Assembly (NCBI GenBank): GCA_905373295.1
Contig: CAJPSJ010000065.1
Location: forward strand, 1-9,499
Direction of reading: 5' to 3'
DNA: 9,499 nucleotides
Source of the DNA: an uncultured Campylobacter sp.
GTDB taxonomy: Bacteria > Campylobacterota > Campylobacteria > Campylobacterales > Campylobacteraceae
Positions 1 through 6,241 of this stretch are shown here, piece by piece (the stretch's first letter is position 1; each line of letters starts with the position of its first letter). A program made the position numbers and the translations under genes. The notes beneath the pieces were generated by a model that searched no databases, had not been told where the DNA came from, and saw nothing but the letters and a program-made list of their open reading frames with translations.

Positions 1-357
1 GCAGTTTTGCTATGGCACCTATTAAAATTTTGTTTCTCAAAGTCCGCTTTTCCGCGCTATCGGCAAACGCTCTTTTGTGCTATAAGCGTAAATTTTTGTG
101 CCGTTCGTGCGCGAAACGGACGCCGCAAAATTTACGATTTAGGATAAAATTCTAAAACCTGTGGTAAGATTTCGCAGTTTTGTTCCCGCGCGGAATCTTG
201 CTCCTACACATACTGCGCGGCTTGCACCCCGATAAAATCGAGCGCTGCGGGCTTTATTGCATCCGAGGCAATTTTACGGGCAGACGAGGTTGCCGACTAG
301 CCGCAATTCGGCTAAGTAATCGCGGCGGAGCGGGACAATTTAAATTTTGGATTTTGT
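1..357. other. gene-poor region upstream of ribD
   Basis: I cannot support a gene here. The first 25 bases read in one frame as a short tail ending in TAA (QFCYGTY), which could be the end of a plus-strand gene to the left, but that is too little to call. A 47-codon frame from ATG at 12 to TAA at 153-155 holds Cys pairs (CYKRKFLCRSC) that faintly recall a ComF-type zinc knuckle; it stops before any recognisable core. A possible -10 (TAAGAT, 165-170) lies about 190 bases before ribD. A perfect 6-bp stem TAGCCG/CGGCTA with loop CAATT sits at 298-314, without a T-run. I looked for an FMN riboswitch (RFN element), plausible ahead of a rib gene, and did not see its conserved blocks. Confidence 0.4.
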
Positions 358-1506
358 ATGAACGACGAATTTTACATGGATTTGGCGCTGCGGGCTGCGT
401 GGCGCTATCAGGCTCTGGCGCTACCCAACCCCGCCGTGGGCTGCGTGCTTCTGGACAAGGGCGGCAGAGCTCTTGGCATAGGCGCGCACAAAAAGGCGGG
501 CTTTTTGCACGCCGAGGCAAACGCCGTTTTCGCCGCGCTGTGCGATCTGGACGCAAATTTCGCGCAGGATTTCGCTCGCGAATACGCCCGCGAATTCGGC
601 GTTAAATTTCAAAACTTAGAGGCTCTAAAAAGCGCGCTTTTGCAGCCGAGCTTCACTTATGATTTTATCTTAAACCGCCACAGCGGGTTTTTGCGCGGCG
701 CTTGTGCCTACGTCACGCTCGAGCCCTGCGCGCACCGCGGCAAGACCCCGTCTTGTGCCGAGCTTTTGGCGAAGCTCGGGCTATCTCGCGTGGTAATCGG
801 CGCGCGTGATACGAACGCGCAGGCTGCGGGCGGCGCGGAAATTTTACGCCGCGGGGGCATAGAGGTGAAATTTGACGTTTGTCATGCCGCGGTGGCGGAG
901 CTTGCGGAGCCGTTTTATCTGGCGCGCGAGAGCGGATTTTGCTTCATCAAAATCAACGCCACGTTAAACGGCGCGGTGCATGGGCGGATCGGCAGCAAGA
1001 AGCAGTGCGCGTTCGTGCACGAGCTGCGCGGCGTGTGCGATTACGTAGGCGTAGGCGGGCAGACCGTGCGCGCCGACAGACCGACGCTGGACGTGCGTGC
1101 GGCTAAATTTGACGAAATTAGCGCTTCGGCAGGCAGAGCCGACATGTCGGCGCCGGATACTCGCGCGGCAGCGGGCGCGCGAAATCCGGGTGTATGGATA
1201 TACTCGCGCCGCGAGCTTTCGGATTTTGATGCGAGCATTCCACTTTTCGGCGTCGCGGATCGCAGGGTGGAGGTCTCGCAGTCGCTGCCTGCGGACGCGA
1301 AAGTAACTATGATAGAAGCGGGTGCGAGCTCGTTTGACGAGTTCGCGCAGTTTGCGAGCCACGCGCTTATTTTTTACAGCGCGCAGATGAGGGACGCGGG
1401 AAATTTTAGAGCAAATACTGCGCTACGGCCGCTTTTTATCTCTAGTGCGGGTGATCCGCACCTGGAAGCGAACGAATTCTACGGCTGGTTTAAAATTTTA
1501 AAATGA
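358..1506 (+). CDS. ribD: RibD, bifunctional riboflavin deaminase/reductase
   Basis: Bifunctional cytosolic enzyme of riboflavin synthesis: it deaminates diaminohydroxyphosphoribosylaminopyrimidine, then reduces the ribosyl side chain with NADPH. The N-terminal deaminase domain (about residues 1-150) has the zinc/catalytic motif HAE (H51, E53) and EPCAHRGKTPSC (zinc ligands C124 and C133). The C-terminal reductase domain (about 195-380) shows FIKINATLNGAVHG and DYVGVGGQTVRADRPTLDVR, typical of the RibD/RibG dihydrofolate-reductase-like fold. At 382 aa it is near the family size. Between the two zinc motifs it carries about 40 residues more than enterobacterial RibD. Within the reductase, an Ala/Arg/Asp-rich stretch (about 255-285) looks like a variable loop. 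The ATG at 358 gives the full N-terminus but has only a weak AT-rich leader and no clear Shine-Dalgarno. The gene ends four bases from a convergent gene. Confidence 0.95.
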   Translation: MNDEFYMDLALRAAWRYQALALPNPAVGCVLLDKGGRALGIGAHKKAGFLHAEANAVFAALCDLDANFAQDFAREYAREFGVKFQNLEALKSALLQPSFTYDFILNRHSGFLRGACAYVTLEPCAHRGKTPSCAELLAKLGLSRVVIGARDTNAQAAGGAEILRRGGIEVKFDVCHAAVAELAEPFYLARESGFCFIKINATLNGAVHGRIGSKKQCAFVHELRGVCDYVGVGGQTVRADRPTLDVRAAKFDEISASAGRADMSAPDTRAAAGARNPGVWIYSRRELSDFDASIPLFGVADRRVEVSQSLPADAKVTMIEAGASSFDEFAQFASHALIFYSAQMRDAGNFRANTALRPLFISSAGDPHLEANEFYGWFKILK

Positions 1507-1510
1507 AAGG

Positions 1511-2047
1511 TTATATTACTGCCGATATAAAAATCAGCGCAACTACTATTATTATGACGAACACTAGCATTTTATCTATATTATATTTCCTTTTAGGGCT
1601 GCAATTTTGCAAGAAAGCCCCAAGCTTGTATTCACTGATACGAAATAGCCAAGCGGTCCAAATCGATCCGAGGGATAGGCACATCGCTGCAAATGCAATT
1701 TCTGATTTATTTAATATCATTATGCCGACGATCATAAATAAAGATAGCAGACTAACGATAATCACGCTTATCGTCGAAAAGGCGATGAAAAATATAAAAT
1801 TTAGCTTGCAATCGATGCCTAAAATGCGAAAATTAATAATTTTATTTGCGATATAAAATGCGGAGATTATCGTTAAGATAGCTTTTGCGAGCTCGGCCTT
1901 AAAAGAAGCGTAGGGCGATAGCGGTACGCCAAAAACTGCATTCGATATGATGCTTACGTGCGATAAAGTAAAGCCGAGCGAGAATGAGAATACGCCCGTC
2001 AGTACGATGCCTAGAAGCAATTTGTAGAAATATATTTTCATACGCAA
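1511..2047 (-). CDS. five-helix membrane protein, paralogue of 2646-3224
   Basis: Hypothetical integral membrane protein of 178 aa; I do not recognise a named family. Hydrophobic segments lie at about 8-30, 55-75, 82-110, 115-135 and 158-178, suggesting five membrane passes. The best conserved blocks, shared with the protein at 2646-3224, are DCKLNFIFFIAF just before the third helix and the polar stretch EYKLGAFLQNCSPKRKYN before the last helix, which probably faces the cytoplasm. The ATG start has AAGGA about seven bases upstream and its own TATAAT. An overlapping plus-strand frame at 1503-1856 is rejected because the minus frame has the paralogue, RBS and promoter. Its 3' end nearly meets the ribD stop, with no space for a separate terminator. 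Visibly AT-richer than ribD. Confidence 0.85.
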   Translation of the reverse strand: MRMKIYFYKLLLGIVLTGVFSFSLGFTLSHVSIISNAVFGVPLSPYASFKAELAKAILTIISAFYIANKIINFRILGIDCKLNFIFFIAFSTISVIIVSLLSLFMIVGIMILNKSEIAFAAMCLSLGSIWTAWLFRISEYKLGAFLQNCSPKRKYNIDKMLVFVIIIVVALIFISAVI

Positions 2048-2065
2048 TCCTTAAAATTCTGCGAA

Positions 2066-2071
2066 ATTATA
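2066..2071 (-). promoter_or_regulatory. -10 box for 1511-2047
   Basis: On the minus strand this reads TATAAT, preceded by CG and followed by TTCGCAGAATTTTAAGGA and the ATG at 2047. A start of transcription about seven bases downstream would give a leader of roughly a dozen bases. No good -35 is visible, as is usual for Campylobacter sigma70 promoters. The same arrangement occurs ahead of the paralogue at 3224. Confidence 0.65.
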
Positions 2072-2103
2072 CGAAATAACGGCTTAAAATTTTGATCGCA
2101 AAT

Positions 2104-2487
2104 TTAGCGTAAGCTTTGAAATTTGTCACGTATGCCGCAAGCAACGGCGCAGAGCGAGTATAAAAAATAGATATATGCCGCAAGCGGGATAAAAGCGACA
2201 AATCCCGAAGCATAAACTAGCGCTACTAATACATATGTCGCATTTGCCAGCGCAGGTATGCTATAAGTCCAAAGCTCGGGCTTTTCAAAAGGGGTGTAGA
2301 TATTATTCAAATACAAAGCTAAATTTAAGACAAGCAGTAGAAAAAATATATAATTCTTTTTCATAAAAGGAAAAGCGGCGCAAACCAAGACTACTATCAA
2401 ATTTAATGCGATAAGAAAACCTATGTAATCAATATCTATAAAGGCGCAAAGTAAGCCTAAAATCGCGATTAATATATCTCTTTTCAT
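2104..2487 (-). CDS. small four-helix membrane protein
   Basis: Hypothetical integral membrane protein of 127 aa, not recognised. It is almost entirely hydrophobic: helices at about 4-24, 25-42 (ending at the FMKK charge cluster), 47-62 and a long stretch of about 78-118, with short polar connections (NNIYTPFEKPELW) that may form an exposed loop. The C-terminus GIRDKFQSLR is basic. ATG start; an AGGA lies about 12 bases upstream, a longer spacing than usual, so a weak RBS. It lies between the two paralogous membrane genes on the same strand but shows no obvious similarity to them. The order in the direction of transcription is 2646-3224, this gene, 1511-2047. A separate TATAAT precedes it, so the three need not form one operon. 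Confidence 0.75.
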   Translation of the reverse strand: MKRDILIAILGLLCAFIDIDYIGFLIALNLIVVLVCAAFPFMKKNYIFFLLLVLNLALYLNNIYTPFEKPELWTYSIPALANATYVLVALVYASGFVAFIPLAAYIYFLYSLCAVACGIRDKFQSLR

Positions 2488-2517
2488 AACCGATTGCCGT
2501 CCTTTTTAATTCTTGCA

Positions 2518-2523
2518 ATTATA
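2518..2523 (-). promoter_or_regulatory. -10 box for 2104-2487
   Basis: The minus strand reads TATAAT about 30 bases before the ATG at 2487, followed by TGCAAGAATTAAAAAGGA. The surrounding ATTATAAT is self-complementary, so direction is inferred from the gene downstream. No convincing -35 box. Confidence 0.55.
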
Positions 2524-2645
2524 ATGCATAGGTTTAAATTTTGATAAAAAAGTATTCCGTGCTTAAAATTTTGTCGCGCCGTGCGGGCGATCTACGCCTA
2601 TGAAATTTAGCGCAGACAGACGAAATTTAAACGGGGCGCTTAGCT

Positions 2646-3224
2646 TTATTTAGATTCAAAAACGATAAAGTTTAGCCATATTATTATGCCTATAAACAAT
2701 AAAATAGACGATAGTGCTTCGTTGGCGTTCCAGCGCCTTTTTAGACTAACGATTTGTAGAAATTTACCGAGCTCGTAATTACTTTTGCGAAATGAAAATG
2801 CCGTAGAATAGGTGCCTATGAATAATATCGCGGCGGATAATATCGCTACTAGTTTTTTATCCAGATCCAGACCAAATAGCATAAAACCGAATACTATGAT
2901 ATAAGTAACGGCGGTAAGCGCTAAAATTCCTATCGTCGCAAAGGCGATGAAAAATATAAAATTTAGCTTGCGATCAACCTCTTTGACATAAAAATCGCTC
3001 AAACTGCTGCTGACGTAAAAGGCGAATAGCTCAAGAATCGCCGTCGTAAAAGGCAGACGAATATCGCCCGGAAATAAAAAATATCCCTTCAAAAGGCTCA
3101 TAACATCGATATTTGAAATATTTTCAATATGCCACGAAACAACGTAAAATGAAATCACAAAAATGGCTAAAAATACGTTACCCAAAAGAAACTTGTAAAT
3201 TAGGTATTTTATGTTTTTGCGCAC
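2646..3224 (-). CDS. five-helix membrane protein, GTG start, paralogue of 1511-2047
   Basis: Hypothetical integral membrane protein of 192 aa from the GTG at 3222-3224. A longer frame opens at a TTG at 3315-3317, but I prefer the GTG for three reasons. It has a strong GGGGAG Shine-Dalgarno five bases upstream. Its N-terminus (VRKNIKYLIYKFLLGNV) aligns with that of the paralogue (MRMKIYFYKLLLGIV). The promoter -10 lies inside the longer reading. Five hydrophobic segments are visible. Conserved with the paralogue are DRKLNFIFFIAF before the third helix and NYELGKFLQIVSLKRRWN before the last one. The function is unknown, and nothing catalytic is visible. An insertion of a few residues relative to the paralogue lies in the first extramembrane loop (about 28-60). 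Confidence 0.85.
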   Translation of the reverse strand: MRKNIKYLIYKFLLGNVFLAIFVISFYVVSWHIENISNIDVMSLLKGYFLFPGDIRLPFTTAILELFAFYVSSSLSDFYVKEVDRKLNFIFFIAFATIGILALTAVTYIIVFGFMLFGLDLDKKLVAILSAAILFIGTYSTAFSFRKSNYELGKFLQIVSLKRRWNANEALSSILLFIGIIIWLNFIVFESK

Positions 3225-3229
3225 CTTGA

Positions 3230-3235
3230 CTCCCC
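3230..3235 (-). promoter_or_regulatory. ribosome binding site deciding the GTG start at 3224
   Basis: Minus strand GGGGAG, five bases before GTG. It corresponds in position to AAGGA ahead of the paralogue's ATG at 2047 and is the main local evidence against the upstream TTG start at 3317. Confidence 0.65.
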
Positions 3236-3248
3236 AAAATTTCGCGAG

Positions 3249-3254
3249 ATTATA
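3249..3254 (-). promoter_or_regulatory. -10 box for 2646-3224
   Basis: The minus strand reads CGTATAATCTCGC, nearly the same as CGTATAATTTCGC ahead of the paralogue, with equal spacing to the RBS. This makes a functional promoter likely and places transcription start downstream of the alternative TTG codon. Confidence 0.65.
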
Positions 3255-3719
3255 CGTCAAATTTGCTTTTAACAGGCTCAAATCGGCAGGAAAATTTGAT
3301 GAGTGAAATTTAGCCAAAATTTTAATGTGTAGTTTAAATTTGCGGCTCGATTTACAGCTAAATTCGTAGCGCAGAATTTTAAAATTTAGCGGCGCGGTAT
3401 GCTTGGTTAAATTTAAAATTCCGCAAACGCGTATAGGCGCCTTTTTGAATGATGTGGCGATCCGCTGCGTAAAATTCTACTATTTTGCTCGCGCGGCGCT
3501 TGATTTTGAAATGGCGTCCGCGGGGCGAAATTTTAAAATTCTATCGCGCGAATGGATTTAAAATTTCATAACGAGCGCAAATTTTAAAATTTGAAATCTC
3601 AAAATTCTAAAATTCCGAAATTCCGCGGCGCGGGCAAATTTAAAATTTCAAACTCAAGCCAAATTTTAAATTTCAAATTGAGCGGAATTCTAAACCGAGC
3701 CAAATTTTAAATCTAAATT
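3255..3719. repeat. spacer rich in AAATTTTAAAATTT-type palindromes
   Basis: No gene is supported in this stretch. It consists of many variants of an AT palindrome, for example the perfect 14-mer AAATTTTAAAATTT at 3579-3592, and shortened forms such as AAATTTAAAATTT and AAATTTTAAATTT, separated by short GC-rich pieces such as GCGGCGCGG. The density is highest from about 3520 to 3719, directly after the stop of the cation exporter. Elements of this sort recur between genes across the window. They may serve as weak bidirectional terminators, protein-binding sites, or be a by-product of base composition; the sequence alone does not decide. Confidence 0.5.
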
Positions 3720-4676
3720 TTAATGATGATGTCCCAAATGCCCGCCCGCGCCATTTGATCTTACTTCGCAGATGAGTTCGCCATTGCACTCGTTTTCGCT
3801 GCTTTCAAGTTGCAAGGTCGTGTGCGTGATGCCCAGATGCTCCATTTCGTGCGATATTTCGCGCAAGATCCGCTCCGCCTCGCGCACGCTCAGCTCGCCG
3901 CTAACTACGATGTGAGCCGTGAGCGCGTTTGCGCCGCTCGTGATGCTCCAGACGTGCAGGTCGTGCACCGAGAGCACGCCGTCCACGCCCCTAATCTGCG
4001 CGACGAGCCCGTCCAGGCACACGCCCTTTGGCGAGCCCTCCATCAGGATGTTTAGGCTGTCTTTTAGCACGCCCCAGCCGCTTTTTACGATGAGCGCGGC
4101 CACGAGCACGCTAGCCGCCGCGTCCGCCCAGCCCCAGCCAAAGCACATCATCAGCAGTGCCGCCATGATCGCGCCCACAGAGCCCAGGGCGTCGCCCAGC
4201 ACGTGTAGGTAGGCGCCGCGCATATTGACGTTTTCTCTCACGTCGCCGCCGCGCAGCATGTAAAGCGCCACGATGATGTTTATGGCAAGTCCTAGCGTGC
4301 TGATGGCGAGCATACCCGCGGTGGCTACTTCGGGCGGGTTTTGAAAGCGCCGCGCCGCTTCAATGACGATCAAAACGGCGATCACGACGAGGACGAGGGC
4401 GTTTATCGTCGCGGTTAAAATTTCGATCCGCCTGTAGCCGAAGGTCTTTTGCAGGTTGCCTTTGCGTTCGCCGAATTTAAACGCAAACAGCGAAAGCCCG
4501 AGTGCCGCTGCGTCTGATAGCATGTGTCCGGCGTCGGAGAGCAGGGCGAGCGAGTTCGTCGCGAAGCCGCCCGCGACCTCGATCAGCATAAAAGCGGATA
4601 TCATAAGGAAGGAATTTCTCAAAACGATTTTATTTGACGTGTGCGAATGCTCGTGATGGACGTGATTTTCGTGCAT
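3720..4676 (-). CDS. CzcD-like cation diffusion facilitator (Zn/Cd/Co exporter)
   Basis: Inner-membrane metal/proton antiporter of the cation diffusion facilitator family, closest in style to CzcD/ZitB, exporting Zn2+ and probably Cd2+ or Co2+ from the cytoplasm. The 318-aa protein has six predicted helices. Metal-site residues are visible in helix II (D48, H51-x3-D55 in LLSDAGHMLSD) and helix V (H158-x3-D162 in LHVLGD). FGYRRIEIL after helix II and HDLHVWSI in the C-terminal cytoplasmic domain are also typical. Both ends are rich in histidine (HVHHEHSH near the start, HLGHHH at the end), which could bind metal. An ATG start with GAGG five bases upstream supports the N-terminus. It is probably transcribed alone from the TATAAT at 4709-4714. 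No metal-responsive regulator gene is adjacent. Confidence 0.95.
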   Translation of the reverse strand: MHENHVHHEHSHTSNKIVLRNSFLMISAFMLIEVAGGFATNSLALLSDAGHMLSDAAALGLSLFAFKFGERKGNLQKTFGYRRIEILTATINALVLVVIAVLIVIEAARRFQNPPEVATAGMLAISTLGLAINIIVALYMLRGGDVRENVNMRGAYLHVLGDALGSVGAIMAALLMMCFGWGWADAAASVLVAALIVKSGWGVLKDSLNILMEGSPKGVCLDGLVAQIRGVDGVLSVHDLHVWSITSGANALTAHIVVSGELSVREAERILREISHEMEHLGITHTTLQLESSENECNGELICEVRSNGAGGHLGHHH

Positions 4677-4708
4677 TTTGACCTCGTTTTTCGGTAAATT
4701 TTAGATAC

Positions 4709-4714
4709 ATTATA
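4709..4714 (-). promoter_or_regulatory. -10 box for the cation exporter gene
   Basis: Minus strand TATAAT preceded by TTTGGGG, about 32 bases before the ATG at 4676. I saw no clear operator dyad for a metal sensor (MerR- or ArsR-like) around it. Confidence 0.6.
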
Positions 4715-4753
4715 CCCCAAAGCGCTTAAATGTTTATCTATATCGCCTTCTGG

Positions 4754-4843
4754 CTAGGCGCTTGTGCGCTTGCCTATGTCTTTTAGCTTGCTAAACTCTT
4801 CCACTAGCCTCGGCGCGTCGTTAGGGGGCTGATCGCAAAGGTC
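4754..4843 (-). pseudogene. possible C-terminal gene fragment
   Basis: The minus strand is open for 29 codons between two stops (TAA at 4844-4846 and TAG at 4754-4756). It reads like the hydrophilic C-terminus of a protein, with DQPPNDAPRL followed by VEEFSKLKDIGKRTSA, and has a codon style like neighbouring GC-rich genes. No start codon or RBS precedes it, and upstream sequence in the same frame is AT-rich and non-coding in look. It may be the stump of a deleted gene between the exporter and the cupin. I do not recognise the family, and chance is possible. Confidence 0.25.
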
Positions 4844-4937
4844 TTAAAATGTGCTATTTTGAATAAAAATTCTTCGGTTAAAATCGCGCGGATTTTAGCT
4901 GATTTTAAAATTTGCGTCAAATTTTGCGGAATTTTTT

Positions 4938-4960
4938 GCTGTAACCCTTGATATTACAAC
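4938..4960. promoter_or_regulatory. operator-like inverted repeat O1
   Basis: Arms GCTGTAA (4938-4944) and TTACAAC (4954-4960) are separated by nine bases and match with one mismatch. The spacer contains the -35 box of the cupin promoter. It has the same architecture as the perfect repeat 49 bases downstream, so both probably bind one dimeric regulator that represses by blocking RNA polymerase. The binding protein is not known; the Rrf2 protein at 7195-7605 is one candidate, an unlinked HxlR- or MarR-type protein another. Confidence 0.6.
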
Positions 4961-4976
4961 AAAATTTTATTATACT
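4948..4976 (+). promoter_or_regulatory. sigma70 promoter of the cupin gene
   Basis: A -35 box TTGATA (4948-4953) and a -10 box TATACT (4971-4976) lie 17 bases apart, close to consensus and unusual here because the -35 is well formed. Transcription would start around 4983, about 49 bases before the ATG. O1 covers the -35 and O2 covers the start of the transcript. Confidence 0.7.
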
Positions 4977-4986
4977 TCGCTCATCA

Positions 4987-5009
4987 GTTGTAAGTTATAG
5001 CATTACAAC
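4987..5009. promoter_or_regulatory. operator-like inverted repeat O2
   Basis: Perfect 7-bp arms GTTGTAA (4987-4993) and TTACAAC (5003-5009) around a nine-base spacer, placed just after the expected transcription start. Both O1 and O2 are followed by AAAA. With O1, this gives two equally spaced sites bracketing the promoter, a usual layout for strong repression. Confidence 0.65.
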
Positions 5010-5031
5010 AAAAATTTCTAAGGAGAAAAAG

Positions 5032-5406
5032 ATGTCAAACTACAAGATCGTTTCAACGAAAAGCGAACCAAGAGTCGAGCTAAAAGAAGCTCTAGGTTTA
5101 AGCGGCTGTGAGCTCTCTATCAACGAGCTTCCCGCAAACGTGAGCGTGCCTTTCGTGCATTCGCACAAGCAAAACGAGGAGCTTTACTTGGTGCTAAAAG
5201 GCGGCGGCACGCTCTTTATCGACGGCGAGGAGAAGGCGGTGGGTGAGGGCGACGCGATCCGCATCGATCCGGCTGGCAAGAGATGCTTTAAGGCGGGCGC
5301 GCAGGGGATGAAGTTTATCTGCATCCAAACTAAACGCGGCAGCCTAGAGCAGTACACTAACGGCGACGGAGTGATAAACGACGACGTAAAGCCAAGCTGG
5401 CTGTAA
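5032..5406 (+). CDS. single-domain cupin protein
   Basis: Small cytosolic protein of 124 aa with one cupin beta-barrel. Motif 1 is visible as VPFVHSHKQNEELYLVLKG, giving likely metal ligands H43, H45 and E49 or E50. In motif 2 (GDAIRIDPAGKRCFKAG) the usual histidine is replaced by C85, which would alter the metal site or make it redox-active. The substrate cannot be told. The start is the ATG at 5032, with AAGGAG six bases upstream; an in-frame extension to 4948 would run through the promoter and operators and is rejected. It is controlled by the sigma70 promoter between two operator-like repeats. The NAD(P)-binding pseudogene follows after 210 bases and was probably in the same transcript. 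Known family members in such loci are stress-induced, so an oxidative or electrophile response is a reasonable inference. Confidence 0.9.
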   Translation: MSNYKIVSTKSEPRVELKEALGLSGCELSINELPANVSVPFVHSHKQNEELYLVLKGGGTLFIDGEEKAVGEGDAIRIDPAGKRCFKAGAQGMKFICIQTKRGSLEQYTNGDGVINDDVKPSWL

Positions 5407-5469
5407 AATTTCGCAAGATAAGCGCGCGGCAAAGCGCGGGCGTAAATTTTAAATTGCAAAGCGCGGCAG

Positions 5470-5489
5470 ACGCCCTACGTGGCGGGCGT
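5470..5489 (+). other. hairpin in the cupin-to-pseudogene spacer
   Basis: Perfect 6-bp stem ACGCCC/GGGCGT with an eight-base loop, extendable by CAG/CTG across a bulge. A second weak stem, CGCGC/GCGCG, lies at 5423-5438. Neither has a T-run, so termination is doubtful; they may only lower downstream expression. From about 5480 to 5600 the spacer has the AGCGGCGATAG-type low-complexity character seen again at 6486-6900. Confidence 0.3.
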
Positions 5490-5616
5490 ATCTGCTGCGA
5501 CAGCGGCGATAGATGGTCGTATGATAAGTACATTAGCTGCGGCGGAAGTGAATTGGCTTGCAGTAGCGATAAGCGGCTGTGTGAGCAAACAAAAATCTAA
5601 ATTTGAAGGATAGAAA

Positions 5617-6241
5617 ATGAAAAAGGTAGCAATCCTGGAAATCGGGTAGCGCGCTAGTTGCGGAGGCACTAAAGCAGGGCTACGACGTAACGGGCTTCGC
5701 GCGAAACAAAGAATATAAAAACGGCGCTATCAAGCTCGTGCACAAGGACGTTTTCGAGCTTAGCAAAGCCGATTTGGCGGGCTTTGACGTCGTCATCAGC
5801 GCGATCGCTGCATGGACGCCGCAGACCTTCCCGCTTCACGCGAAAATGACGCAGCACATCGCGGAGCTGCTAAGCGGCACGCAGACGAGACTTTTCGTCA
5901 TCGGCGGCGCGGGCGTGTTATACACAGACGCTTCGCGCAAGACGCGCCTGATGGATACTCCAAGCTTTCCGGCTGAGTATATGGGCGTAGCCGAGGCGAC
6001 TGCGGCGAGCTACGAGGTGCTAAAAGCGAGCAAAGATTTGATCTGGACCTACGTGATCCCTGCCGCGGAATACGACGCAAACGCCGCTCGCATGGGCTCA
6101 TACGTCCTAGGAAGCGACGAGCTGATCCTAAACGGCAAAGGCAAAAGTTACATCGGCTACGCAGACCTCGCGCTCGCCGTAATAGACGAGATCAGGGCGC
6201 AAAAATTTATCGGCAAGCCGTTCACGGCGGTCGGCGAATAA
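5617..6241 (+). pseudogene. frameshifted YwnB-like NAD(P)-binding oxidoreductase
   Basis: Remains of an atypical short-chain/NmrA-like NAD(P)-binding protein (YwnB, COG2910 type). The ATG at 5617 has GAAGGA six bases upstream and starts MKKVAIL, the first Rossmann strand, but then reads E-I-G and stops at 5647-5649. From 5639 the next frame continues without a stop to TAA at 6239-6241 as KSGSALVAEALKQGYDVTGF and onward through DVVISA, FVIGGAGVLY and YGDLALAVIDE-like blocks (here GYADLALAVIDE). The family's GANGxxG loop should sit at the junction: only one G of its codons remains, consistent with loss of about 11 bases. Without that loop NAD(P)H binding would fail even if the frame were restored. 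The remainder, about 200 codons, is intact, so the damage is recent or is an assembly error. An internal GTG at 5738 opens a 167-codon frame lacking the Rossmann start, unlikely to be functional. Confidence 0.85.

Noticed and set aside
1..357. FMN riboswitch upstream of ribD
   Set aside because: The conserved RFN sequence blocks are not present; only an isolated small stem at 298-314 was found.
180..605. Plus-strand 141-codon frame with TTG start overlapping ribD
   Set aside because: Arg/Gly-rich shadow of the GC-rich ribD sequence, no RBS, overlaps the well-supported ribD frame.
1503..1856. Plus-strand 117-codon frame opposite the membrane gene
   Set aside because: The minus-strand frame has a paralogue, promoter and RBS; the plus frame is its complement and has no RBS of its own.
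4948..5031. N-terminal extension of the cupin gene
   Set aside because: Would start inside the -35 box and translate through operator O2; AAGGAG and ATG at 5032 give the normal cupin start.
5738..6241. 167-codon frame starting at GTG as an independent gene
   Set aside because: It continues upstream without stops into the Rossmann region and lacks an RBS; it is the distal part of the frameshifted gene.
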